Shown here: in pieces, positions 6,283 to 12,889 of the stretch
How the letters are laid out: the number at the start of each line of letters is the position of its first letter
Numbering within the stretch: position 1 is the stretch's first letter
Assembly: GCA_035527455.1 (NCBI GenBank)
Contig: DATLAN010000622.1
Span: forward strand, 1-12,919
Direction: 5' to 3'
From: DATLAN01 sp035527455
Lineage (GTDB): Bacteria; Planctomycetota; Planctomycetia; Pirellulales; Thermoguttaceae
DNA: 12,919 nucleotides
Translations under genes and position numbers: made by a program
Notes under the pieces: generated by a model
What the model was told of the DNA's origin: nothing
The model's database searches: none
What the model saw: only the letters and a program-made list of their open reading frames with translations

Positions 6283-7722
6283 ATGCTCACCCTGGTCAAC
6301 ACCAACCGGATGGTCCCGCCGATTGCGCCGGTGGGGCTGGATTATCTGGCCGCCGCCGCACGGCAGGCCGGGATCGACGTGGAGCTGCTCGATCTGGCCC
6401 TGGCGGAAGATCCCCGCGCGGCGATACGCGACTACTTCGCCGACCGCCGGCCCGGGCTGATCGGCCTTTCGCTGCGCAACGTGGACGACTGCTTCTGGCC
6501 CAGCGGCGAGTGGTTCCTGCCCGCGTTTTGCGAAACGATCACGGACATCCGCTCGCAAAGCAACGCGCCGATCGTGCTCGGCGGCGTCGGCTTCTCGATC
6601 TTCGCCCGGCGGATCGTCGAGTATTCGCAGGCGGATTTCGGCATCCGCGGCGACGGAGAACGGGCCGTCGTCGCACTGTGGAACGAACTGGCCGGCCGCC
6701 GGCGATTCGAGCAAGTGCCCGGGCTTATCTATCGCGAAGACGGCGTGCTGCGGACGAATCCTCCCGCGTGGCCGGACCATCCGACCGTGCCCACCGGCCG
6801 CGACGCGGTGGACAACGCCGTCTACTTCCGTCGTGGTGGGCAGATCGGCCTGGAAACCAAGCGGGGCTGCCATCGCCGGTGCATCTACTGTGCCGATCCG
6901 CTGGCCAAAGGAACACGGCTGCGGCTGCGCGATCCGGCCGAGGTGGCCGACGAGGTCGAAGCCTTGTTGGCCCAAGGGATCGACGTGCTGCACCTCTGCG
7001 ACGCCGAGTTCAACCTGCCGCCGGATCACGCCCGGGCGGTCTGCGACGAGTGGATCCGCCGCGGGCTTGGCGACCGGGTGCGATGGTACGCCTATCTGGC
7101 CGTCACGCCGTTCGACGCCGAGTTGGCCCGGCGCATGGCCCGGGCGGGTTGCGTGGGCATCAACTTCACCAGCGACTCGGCCTCCGCGGCGATGCTGGCC
7201 ACCTATCGCCAGCCGCATCGCCAGGCCGATCTGGCCGAGGCCGTGACGCTCTGCCGCCGCAACCGCATCGCCGTGATGCTCGACATGCTCCTGGGAGGGC
7301 CGGGCGAAACGCCGGAAACGATCGCCGAGACGATCCGGTTCTTCCAGCAGATCGATCCCGATTGCGCCGGGGCGGCGCTGGGGATGCGTCTTTATCCGGG
7401 CACGCCGGTCGCCGCGATGCTCGCCGCGGAAGGTCCGCCGGAAACGAATCCCAACATCCGCCGCCATTACCAAGGACCGGTCGACCTGTTGCGGCCTACG
7501 TTCTACGTCTCCGCGGCGTTGGGCGAGCGTCCGGCCCGGCTGGTGCGCGAGTTGATCGCCGGGGATCCACGGTTCTTCGAGCCGCAGGATGAGATTGCCG
7601 CCGAAGAACCGGATGGGCAGGGCGACCACAACTACAACGCCAACGAGGCCCTGGCCGCCGCCATTGCCGACGGCGCCCGCGGGGCCTATTGGGACATTCT
7701 TCGCAAGATGCGCGGGGGTTGA
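6283..7722 (+). CDS. Radical SAM protein with N-terminal B12-binding-like domain
   Basis: Product of 479 residues. Residues 1-125 resemble the Rossmann-like cobalamin-binding domain of class B radical SAM enzymes: PVGLDYLAAAARQAGIDVELLDL near the start and IVLGGVGFSIF at 97-107. The cobalamin-coordinating DxHxxG motif is not visible. The radical SAM domain follows, with CHRRCIYC (Cys196, Cys200, Cys203) to bind the [4Fe-4S] cluster. Further on, HLCDAEFNLP and DMLLGGPGET (around 334-343) have the expected spacing for strands of the partial TIM barrel. The substrate is unknown: members methylate or rearrange lipids, cofactors, peptides and antibiotics. The ATG at 6283 is the only ordinary start after the in-frame stop at 6244. 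The AAGGA next to it is closer than usual, so initiation may be weak or leaderless. The gene stands alone and converges on def. Confidence 0.9.
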   Translation: MLTLVNTNRMVPPIAPVGLDYLAAAARQAGIDVELLDLALAEDPRAAIRDYFADRRPGLIGLSLRNVDDCFWPSGEWFLPAFCETITDIRSQSNAPIVLGGVGFSIFARRIVEYSQADFGIRGDGERAVVALWNELAGRRRFEQVPGLIYREDGVLRTNPPAWPDHPTVPTGRDAVDNAVYFRRGGQIGLETKRGCHRRCIYCADPLAKGTRLRLRDPAEVADEVEALLAQGIDVLHLCDAEFNLPPDHARAVCDEWIRRGLGDRVRWYAYLAVTPFDAELARRMARAGCVGINFTSDSASAAMLATYRQPHRQADLAEAVTLCRRNRIAVMLDMLLGGPGETPETIAETIRFFQQIDPDCAGAALGMRLYPGTPVAAMLAAEGPPETNPNIRRHYQGPVDLLRPTFYVSAALGERPARLVRELIAGDPRFFEPQDEIAAEEPDGQGDHNYNANEALAAAIADGARGAYWDILRKMRGG

Positions 7723-7740
7723 ATCCTAGCACCAAACGAT

Positions 7741-7842
7741 TCTTGACATCGTTGCGTCAAACTCTGGGGTGGCACGCCCTGAGGCACGAAGGGCGTGGTA
7801 CGCCGGGAAAACACGCCCTTCGTACCTCAGGGCGTGCCACCC
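7741..7842 (+). repeat. 102-nt palindromic element, copy A
   Basis: A 26-nt lead beginning TCTTGACATCGTT is followed by 31-nt arms (7767-7797 and 7812-7842) that pair at 30 of 31 positions around a 14-nt loop. An inverted copy of the same length is at 8603-8704, with about 91 of 102 positions identical. It lies between convergent genes, so it may also terminate transcription from both sides. Confidence 0.85.
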
Positions 7843-7859
7843 ACCGCGAGACGTGGCTT

Positions 7860-7883
7860 CATCTCGCGGAGCGAGATGGCTAC
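7860..7883 (-). repeat. REP-like hairpin with GTAG foot at the def stop codon
   Basis: On the minus strand GTAG (7880-7883) precedes an 8-bp stem CATCTCGC/GCGAGATG with a TCC loop. The first G of GTAG is the last base of the def stop codon TAG. A hairpin this close to the stop could terminate def transcription, but no T-run follows it. Confidence 0.7.
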
Positions 7884-8464
7884 TATGTTCTGAGCTGCTC
7901 CAACTCCTTTAGCCGGGCGGCGATCTGGTCGTCGTCGGGGATCTGGCCTCGCTGGCGGGCGCCCTGGAACTCGGCCTCGAGGTCGGTCAACGCGTCCTTC
8001 ACCGCCAACTGGCTGCTCTCGCTGATCCGGTCGATGAACAGCACGCCGTCGAGGTGGTCGTATTCGTGCTGGGCCGCCCGGGCGAACAGGCCGCTGAGTT
8101 CGTACCGGACCTCTTTTCCCGTGATGTCGAAGGCGGAAAGGACGATCTTGGCCGACCGCCTCACCGGGGCGTAGATCTCCGGCAGACTCAGGCAGCCTTC
8201 CTCGCCCTCTTCGGTGCCGCTCCGCTTGGCGATCACCGGGTTGATGAACACGAATTCCTTGTCCGTGGCCGCCGGGTCGCTTTCGATGTTCATCACGAAG
8301 AGCCGGTAAGGCAGATCGATCTGGTTGGCCGCCAACCCGATCCCCCGATCGGCGTACATCTGATCGAGCATCCCCCGGATGGTATTCTTCAGTTCGGCAT
8401 CGACGCGGCGGAGCGGTTTCGACTTGTGACGCAGGGTGGGATGGGGATATTTGACGATCCGCAC
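7883..8464 (-). CDS. def: Peptide deformylase
   Basis: Product of 193 residues. Peptide deformylase is a cytoplasmic metalloenzyme that removes the N-formyl group from nascent proteins. All three family motifs are present: motif 1 GIGLAANQ (residues 41-48; Asn replaces the more usual Pro), motif 2 EGCLSLP (89-95; Cys91 is a metal ligand) and motif 3 HEYDH (133-137; two His ligands and the catalytic Glu). The start is taken as GTG at 8464, giving MRIVKYPHPTL, because this is where deformylases normally begin and GGAG lies 9 bases upstream. The reading frame stays open to 8650 but that extension crosses the repeat at 8603-8704 and does not look like protein. The usual partner fmt is not adjacent. 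The C-terminal helix (AARLKELEQL) is slightly longer than in E. coli. Its promoter is probably the TATAAT at 8501-8506. Confidence 0.95.
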   Translation of the reverse strand: MRIVKYPHPTLRHKSKPLRRVDAELKNTIRGMLDQMYADRGIGLAANQIDLPYRLFVMNIESDPAATDKEFVFINPVIAKRSGTEEGEEGCLSLPEIYAPVRRSAKIVLSAFDITGKEVRYELSGLFARAAQHEYDHLDGVLFIDRISESSQLAVKDALTDLEAEFQGARQRGQIPDDDQIAARLKELEQLRT

Positions 8465-8500
8465 AGGCTCAAGCTCCGTAGGAGTGAATAGTCTGGTTGA

Positions 8501-8529
8501 ATTATAATCATAGTGTACAGTCGGGCGAA
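8501..8529 (-). promoter_or_regulatory. Probable promoter of def
   Basis: A perfect minus-strand TATAAT (8501-8506) lies in a locally AT-rich stretch, about 37 nt before the GTG start. At 17-nt spacing the -35 region is TTCGCC (8524-8529), which is a poor match. Support therefore rests mainly on the -10 box. Confidence 0.45.
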
Positions 8530-8602
8530 CGGGGCTCTCTGTGGTGGGGCTGAATGGTCCTGGCGAAGGGTTCCGTGGCAAGCGACGCTGGGATTCGGCA
8601 GT

Positions 8603-8704
8603 GGGTGGCACGCCCTGAGGGACGAAGGGCGTGTTATCCCGACGTACCACGCCCTTCGTTCCTCAGGGCGTGCCACCCCGGAGTCGACCATAACGATGTC
8701 AAGA
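8603..8704 (-). repeat. 102-nt palindromic element, copy B (inverted)
   Basis: This is the reverse-complement counterpart of 7741-7842. Its 31-nt arms (8603-8633 and 8648-8678) surround a 14-nt loop, and the AACGATGTCAAGA end (8692-8704) matches the lead of copy A. It lies in the 334-nt def/VWA divergent gap, which also holds the two promoters and no gene. Confidence 0.85.
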
Positions 8705-8715
8705 CCCGACTCGCG

Positions 8716-8744
8716 TTGACTCGCCGCCCGGCTCGACCTAGAAT
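8716..8744 (+). promoter_or_regulatory. Sigma70-type promoter of the VWA-TPR-Exb cluster
   Basis: TTGACT (8716-8721), exactly 17 nt, then TAGAAT (8739-8744): five of six matches to each consensus hexamer. It would start transcription about 45-50 nt before the VWA ATG. It begins 12 bases after the repeat at 8603-8704. Confidence 0.65.
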
Positions 8745-8798
8745 TCCGTCGCACGTCGTAACTGCTTTCACTGACAGCATTTTCAAAGCCTCGGACCG

Positions 8799-9794
8799 AT
8801 GCCGCCCAGTGGTCCCATCCCGCCGACACCGGAACGTCCGGAGCAACCCCTCTGGCAGCCCACGGTGCCCAGTTGGCTGATTTCGCTGGTCTTGCACTTC
8901 ACGTTGGTTATCGTCCTGAGCCTGACGCCTTGGCTCAGCCGCCCCGAGAGTCCCGCCGCCGAGCGAACTGCGGAAGTAGGCATCGTGCTGAAACGTCAGC
9001 GAGGCGGCGAGGATTTTTACCAAGGTAAAGACGACGCCCGACGCAGCGACTCCGCCGCCTCGGCGGTGACCACGGTGGGCAGCCTGGCCGAGCTGTTCAG
9101 CGACCGCCCGCCGAGCGACCCCACGCCCGATTTGCCGCCGCTGTTGGGGCCGATCGGCGGCGCCGGCATGCCCGGCGGGGGGGTCGGTTCGGCCATCGGC
9201 AAGACAGAAGGCCCCGGCGGCCAAGGTGGAGACCTCGGCGGCAGGTTCCGCACGCAGGTCTTCGGGGTCGAAGGGGAAGGCTACAAACTGGCCTACGTCT
9301 TCGATCGCTCCGGAAGCATGGGCTGGCACAACGCGCTGGCCGTGGCGAAGGATCAGTTGCTGGCCAGCCTGGAAAGCCTCGAAAAGACCCATCAATTCCA
9401 GATCGTCTTCTTCAACGAGGAACCTTCGATCCCGCAGATCGGCGGCACGCCGGGCCAACTGCTGTTTGCCACCGATCAGAACAAGATTCTGGCCCGAAAG
9501 TTCGTCGGTTCGATCATTCCCGCCGGAAACACCGACCGCGAGAAGGCGTTGTCGTTGGCGCTGAAGCTTCAGCCGGACGTGATCTTTTTTCTCACCGACG
9601 CCGACGATCCGATGTGGCCGGAACAGTTGGCGACTATCCGGCGCCTGTCCAACGGCATCAGCATCAACGCGATCGAGTTCGGCTCCGGCCCGGCGCCGCG
9701 GTCGGAGAACTTCCTCGTCCGGCTCGCTCGGGAGACGGGCGGGAAGTACGGCTACGTGGACATCTCGAAATTCCCCTCCGCACCACGCCCATGA
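8799..9794 (+). CDS. TonB/TolA-like membrane-anchored VWA protein
   Basis: Product of 331 residues. A proline-rich cytoplasmic N-terminus (1-25) is followed by one membrane helix (26-46) containing Ser29-x3-His33 in ISLVLH. This is the same Ser-x3-His arrangement that TonB and TolA use to couple to ExbB/ExbD and TolQ/TolR; TolA has ISAVLH. Residues 47-150 form a Pro/Gly-rich linker (GPIGGAGMPGGGVG and similar), then a VWA domain from about 160. Its MIDAS site is DRSGS (Asp169, Ser171, Ser173), with a candidate Thr245 in GNT and Asp267/Asp269 in LTDADD. I infer a proton-motive-force transducer with a metal-dependent protein-binding head in the periplasm. The ATG at 8799 is the only start after the stop at 8772; the ribosome binding site is weak. 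The stop overlaps the next ATG. Confidence 0.85.
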   Translation: MPPSGPIPPTPERPEQPLWQPTVPSWLISLVLHFTLVIVLSLTPWLSRPESPAAERTAEVGIVLKRQRGGEDFYQGKDDARRSDSAASAVTTVGSLAELFSDRPPSDPTPDLPPLLGPIGGAGMPGGGVGSAIGKTEGPGGQGGDLGGRFRTQVFGVEGEGYKLAYVFDRSGSMGWHNALAVAKDQLLASLESLEKTHQFQIVFFNEEPSIPQIGGTPGQLLFATDQNKILARKFVGSIIPAGNTDREKALSLALKLQPDVIFFLTDADDPMWPEQLATIRRLSNGISINAIEFGSGPAPRSENFLVRLARETGGKYGYVDISKFPSAPRP

Positions 9795-10993
9795 AGGATG
9801 ATTCCGTGACAACTCGAACTGCAAGTGCGGGAGCCCGAAAATGGGGACTGGCTCCGTCGAGATGCAATCCTCCAGTGCTGTTTTGCGCTGGCGACGGTGC
9901 CTGTCCCCTTTTTCGGGCGGCGACTGCGGGCCCCCGTGGAAAAAGGGGACAGGCACCGAGCCGGCAGCCCTTTTCCGCGACTCTTGCACGATCTGCGGCT
10001 CGGAGCCAGTCCCCATTTTCCACCGCGATCCTGTTGTTGCTCGTTGTCCCGGCCGCCGCGCAGGACACGGTGACGGTGGTCGGCCCCACGGGCGGGCAAA
10101 CGAAGGTCACCGGGCGGATCGTGGACTACCGCAGCGGCCGCCTTCAGCTCGAAATGCTCGGCGGGCATCGCAAGGAGATCCCCGGCGAGCAAATCGTGCA
10201 AATCGACACGCAGTACGGCCCAGAGAAGATCGAGGCCGACGCCCTGTTCGCCGCGGGGCGTTTTGCCGAGGCCGTGGACTCTTACGATCGGGCCCGCGGT
10301 GGCGAATCCAGGCGTTGGGTCCAGCGGCAGATCACGGCCCAAATGGTCCGCTGCTATCGTGCGATCGATCGGCCGGATCGGGCGGGCAACGAGTTCCTGG
10401 GCTTGATCCTGGAAGATCCCAACACGCCCTATTTCGATTGCATTCCGCTGGCCTGGATGTCGCGGCAACCGTCGCCCCACTTGGAGGAGGCCGCCCGGGC
10501 GTGGCTGATCCGCGACGAACCGGCGGCCGTGCTGTTGGGTGCCAGTCACCTCTTGGGCACCTCCTCGCGCAGCGACGCGCTGCGGCGGCTGAGGAACCTG
10601 ACGCTCGGCTCCGATCGGCAGATCGCCCCATTGGCCCTGGCGCAAACGTGGCGGGCGGAAATCGCGACCGCCGGCGTCGAGCGAATCGACACGTGGGACC
10701 CGTTGATCGAGAAGCTGCCCGAGTCGCTGGCGGCGGGGCCCTATTTCGTGCTGGGGCAAGCCCGGCTGCGGCAACAACAGTGGGAATCGGCCGCTTTGGC
10801 GATGCTGCGGGTGGCGATTCTCTATCCCGATCAGCGCGAGCTGGCCGCCCAGGCGCTGTTGGAGGCCGGCCGCGCCCTGGAAATGCTCGATCGCACCGAA
10901 GAAGCGCTGCGGCTCTATCGCGAGCTGATCAAGAAGTATCCCGCCCAGGAACGGGCCGTGGCCGAGGCGAAGGCGAAGATGAATTATGAATGA
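9791..10993 (+). CDS. Exported TPR-like protein with repeat-invaded N-terminus
   Basis: 400 residues from the ATG at 9791, which overlaps the VWA stop (ATGA) and so suggests translational coupling. The N-terminal MKDDSVTTRTASAGAR would be a signal-peptide n-region, but the hydrophobic core (ILLLLVVPAAAQ) appears only at residues 80-91. The roughly 60 residues between are Arg/Pro/Cys-rich and encoded by a nested palindrome (9837-10020). From 92 there is a small beta-rich part (VTGRIVDYRSGRLQLEMLGG), then helical repeats: ADALFAAGRFAEAVDSYDRA near 145 and ALEMLDRTEEALRLYRELIKKYP near the end are clear TPR units. Context suggests a periplasmic scaffold for the Exb motor, comparable in position to CpoB/YbgF in Tol-Pal operons. 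No in-frame ATG, GTG or TTG suited to restore a normal signal peptide is visible after the insert. The last four codons come from a heptamer array. Confidence 0.75.
   Translation: MKDDSVTTRTASAGARKWGLAPSRCNPPVLFCAGDGACPLFRAATAGPRGKRGQAPSRQPFSATLARSAARSQSPFSTAILLLLVVPAAAQDTVTVVGPTGGQTKVTGRIVDYRSGRLQLEMLGGHRKEIPGEQIVQIDTQYGPEKIEADALFAAGRFAEAVDSYDRARGGESRRWVQRQITAQMVRCYRAIDRPDRAGNEFLGLILEDPNTPYFDCIPLAWMSRQPSPHLEEAARAWLIRDEPAAVLLGASHLLGTSSRSDALRRLRNLTLGSDRQIAPLALAQTWRAEIATAGVERIDTWDPLIEKLPESLAAGPYFVLGQARLRQQQWESAALAMLRVAILYPDQRELAAQALLEAGRALEMLDRTEEALRLYRELIKKYPAQERAVAEAKAKMNYE
9837..10020. repeat. Nested double palindrome inside the TPR gene
   Basis: The outer arms 9837-9856 and 10001-10020 are perfect 20-nt inverted repeats. 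Inside lie perfect 19-nt inverted repeats at 9895-9913 and 9940-9958. The outer left arm and inner right arm are related: over 19 aligned bases they differ at three positions, each a T in one and an A in the other. The 184 nt stay open in the gene's frame and in several other frames. Confidence 0.9.
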
Positions 10994-11048
10994 TGAAGTA
11001 TGAATTATGAATGAAGAATGATGAAGTATGAATTATGGATGAAGAATA
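10979..11048 (+). repeat. Heptamer array (ATGAANN)10
   Basis: Ten consecutive 7-nt units of ATGAATT/ATGAATG/ATGAAGT type start inside the TPR gene and contain its TGA stop. A higher-order 28-nt repeat is visible: 10993-11020 and 11021-11048 match at 26 of 28 positions. Confidence 0.85.
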
Positions 11049-11055
11049 GGACCAT

Positions 11056-11078
11056 TTAGCCGTCGAGCTTGCTCGACG
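11056..11078 (+). repeat. REP-like hairpin with TTAG foot; possible terminator or attenuator
   Basis: TTAG (11056-11059), then an 8-bp stem CGTCGAGC/GCTCGACG (11061-11078) with a TT loop. TTTCACGTTTTTT follows, so of all hairpins in the window this one looks most like an intrinsic terminator. It sits inside the TPR to exbB gap and might reduce read-through into the motor genes. Confidence 0.65.
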
Positions 11079-11105
11079 TTTCACGTTTTTTGTCGGGAGA
11101 TCACA

Positions 11106-11933
11106 TTGCGCGGAATTACGCTTCTGCTCATCGCCGTCGTCGTTCTGGCCCTGTTCTGGGCGGTCGTGCCTTCATCGGCCCAAGTGCCGGATGCGTCGGA
11201 TGGTTCGAGCACGGCGAAAACGGACGCGGCCGACGGAAAAGACAAGAAGTCCGACTCGCCGCGGGGATTCTGGGGGATTCTCATGGCCGGGGGACCGGTC
11301 GGCGTGATCATCATGCTGTTGTCGGTCGGCGCGGTCGCGCTGGTCGTCGAGCACTTGATGACCATCCGCGAGCCGGTCCTGATCCCGCCGAACCTGGGCG
11401 AGGAAGTCCGCGAGTTGCTCGGCAAGGGCCAGGTGAGTTCCGCCCGAAAGCGATGCCGCATGGAGCCGAGCTTTCTGGCTTACGTGATGGAGGCCGGTTT
11501 GAACGAGGTCGACGGGGGTTGGGCGGCGGTGGAAAAGGCCACCGAAGACGCCGCCGCCGATCAGTCGGCCCGGCTGTTCCGCAAGATCGAGTACCTCTCG
11601 GTGATCGGCAACATCGCCCCGATGCTGGGCCTGTTGGGCACGGTGATCGGCATGATCTTCGCCTTCCGCGAGGTCTCCGACGCCCAGGGAGCCGCTCGGG
11701 CCGCTGATCTGGCCAAAGGGATCTACCTGGCGTTGGTCACCACGGTCGAGGGCCTGATCGTGGCGATTCCCTCGCTGGCCGCGTTCGCCGTGTTTCGCAA
11801 TCGGGTGGATCAGCTTGTGGCCGAGACGGCTTACGTGGTCCAGCACGTTTTCGCGCCGTTGAAGCGGGCGCTGGCCGCCGGTAAGCCGCAGCCACCCATC
11901 ACGCCGCCCCCGCCGCCGGCCGGAGGTGCCTGA
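11106..11933 (+). CDS. exbB: MotA/TolQ/ExbB-family proton channel protein
   Basis: 275 residues, starting at TTG 11106 with GGGAGA about 6 bases upstream. An N-terminal hydrophobic segment (residues 3-20, ending near PSSAQ) looks like a cleavable signal or extra helix, followed by a charged, Ser/Asp/Lys-rich stretch (30-52). The ExbB core has three membrane helices: 55-82 (GFWGILMAGGPVGVIIML), 162-187 (IGNIAPMLGLLGTVIGMIFAF) and 204-230 (GIYLALVTTVEGLIVAIPSLAAF). Thr179 in LLGTV and Thr212/213 in ALVTTVEG fall where the conserved channel threonines of ExbB/TolQ lie. The C-terminus is a proline-rich tail. ExbB pentamers enclose an ExbD dimer and use the proton gradient to drive TonB-like partners. 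The gene overlaps exbD by one base (TGATG) and carries the latter's ribosome binding site. Confidence 0.9.
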   Translation: MRGITLLLIAVVVLALFWAVVPSSAQVPDASDGSSTAKTDAADGKDKKSDSPRGFWGILMAGGPVGVIIMLLSVGAVALVVEHLMTIREPVLIPPNLGEEVRELLGKGQVSSARKRCRMEPSFLAYVMEAGLNEVDGGWAAVEKATEDAAADQSARLFRKIEYLSVIGNIAPMLGLLGTVIGMIFAFREVSDAQGAARAADLAKGIYLALVTTVEGLIVAIPSLAAFAVFRNRVDQLVAETAYVVQHVFAPLKRALAAGKPQPPITPPPPPAGGA

Positions 11934-12364
11934 TGCGCGTGCCTGCGAATCTCACGCGGGGTGGCCTGGGCTTCAACATGACGCCCATGATCGATGTGGT
12001 GTTCTTGCTGATCATCTTCTTCCTCGTCTCCAGCCACCTGGCCCAGCAGGAGAGCCAGCTCCCGCTGGATCTGCCCGGGGCTGCCAGCGGCGAGAACCCC
12101 CGCGAGGACGAGACCCGCCGCGTCGTGATCAACGTCGTGCACGAAGAATCGGCCGAGGGACAGATCGTCGTCGCCGGGCGGCGCATGAAGACCGACGAGT
12201 TGGAGAAGCTGATCCGTTACGAGAGAGACCGGGAACCGGATCGCGAACTGGAAGTCCGCATCCGCACCGACCGCCGGGTGGCCTACGGCGTCGTGCAGCC
12301 GATCATGCTCGCCTGCGTCCGCGCCGACGTCTGGGATCTCACGTTCGCCGTCATCGAAGAATAG
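11933..12364 (+). CDS. exbD: ExbD/TolR-family biopolymer transport protein, first copy
   Basis: 143 residues. Its ATG overlaps the exbB stop (TGATG), with GGAGGTG a few bases upstream inside exbB, so translation is likely coupled. A short cytoplasmic N-terminus leads into the family signature MTPMIDVVFLLIIFFLV (residues 16-32). Asp21 is the conserved proton-carrying residue. Residues 35-143 form the periplasmic domain with the usual alternating beta/alpha pattern (VVINVVHE, LEVRIRTDRRVAYGVV, LTFAVIEE). It would pair with ExbB in the inner membrane and contact the TonB-like partner in the periplasm. Confidence 0.92.
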   Translation: MRVPANLTRGGLGFNMTPMIDVVFLLIIFFLVSSHLAQQESQLPLDLPGAASGENPREDETRRVVINVVHEESAEGQIVVAGRRMKTDELEKLIRYERDREPDRELEVRIRTDRRVAYGVVQPIMLACVRADVWDLTFAVIEE

Positions 12365-12373
12365 CACCGTCCG

Positions 12374-12418
<45 letters not shown>

Positions 12419-12424
12419 CTTCCC

Positions 12425-12871
12425 ATGCGTCGTCCTCCTTACCATCGCGATCCCGGCGGCCGGCTCGAAGTGAAGATGACGCCGATGATCGACGTGATCT
12501 TCCTGTTGCTGATCTTCTTCGTCTGCACGGCCAGCTTCCGCAACGAGGAGGTCTTGCCGTTGCCGTTTCCGCCGCTGCCGGGCACGATCGAAACGGCCGT
12601 GGAGATCGACCCGCTGGAAGAGGATCTGGATGAGATCGTCGTGAAGATCCTCTGGCGAGACGGCGCTGTGTTTTGGGAGATCAACGGACAAGAGTACTAC
12701 GATCTGGACCGGGTCGAGGGAGTGCTCACAACGATCCGACGATTGAAAAGCGACCTTCCGGTGATCCTCGACGTGGAGCCGGCCGTGCCGATGGAGAACG
12801 TGATCGACGTCTACGACCTCTGCCGCCAGGTGGGATTGGAAAAGGTCCAGTTCGCGGCACCGGAAGTTTAG
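12425..12871 (+). CDS. exbD: ExbD/TolR-family biopolymer transport protein, second copy
   Basis: 148 residues. The signature MTPMIDVIFLLLIFFVC (18-34) carries the conserved membrane Asp23. The periplasmic part (FRNEEVLPLPFPPLPG, then LDEIVVKILWRDGAVFWEING and LPVILDVEPAVPMENVIDVYDLC) follows the ExbD fold but is clearly diverged from the first copy. Two different ExbD subunits suggest a heterodimer within the ExbB channel, or alternative partners. No Shine-Dalgarno sequence is visible: the heptamer array ends just upstream, so translation may depend on coupling or an unusual initiation mode. The TAG stop is part of the TTAG foot of the hairpin that follows. Confidence 0.92.
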   Translation: MRRPPYHRDPGGRLEVKMTPMIDVIFLLLIFFVCTASFRNEEVLPLPFPPLPGTIETAVEIDPLEEDLDEIVVKILWRDGAVFWEINGQEYYDLDRVEGVLTTIRRLKSDLPVILDVEPAVPMENVIDVYDLCRQVGLEKVQFAAPEV

Positions 12872-12889
12872 CGGGCGGGCTTGCCCGCC
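12868..12889 (+). repeat. REP-like hairpin with TTAG foot supplying the exbD stop codon
   Basis: TTAG (12868-12871) contains the stop codon of the second exbD. A 7-bp stem GGCGGGC/GCCCGCC (12874-12880 with 12883-12889) follows, with a TT loop. It could stop transcription at the end of the cluster; only short T content follows. Confidence 0.7.

Noticed and set aside
8465..8650. N-terminal extension of peptide deformylase to 8650
   Set aside because: It would run into the 102-nt repeat and a TATAAT promoter; the GTG at 8464 has a ribosome binding site and gives the family's usual N-terminus.
7741..8704. Repeats around def as part of a CRISPR array or integron
   Set aside because: There are only two inverted copies with a gene between them, no regular spacers, no integrase or cas gene.
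8634..10016. Long minus-strand open frame opposite the VWA gene
   Set aside because: Its composition is low-complexity; the plus strand carries the membrane helix and MIDAS motif.
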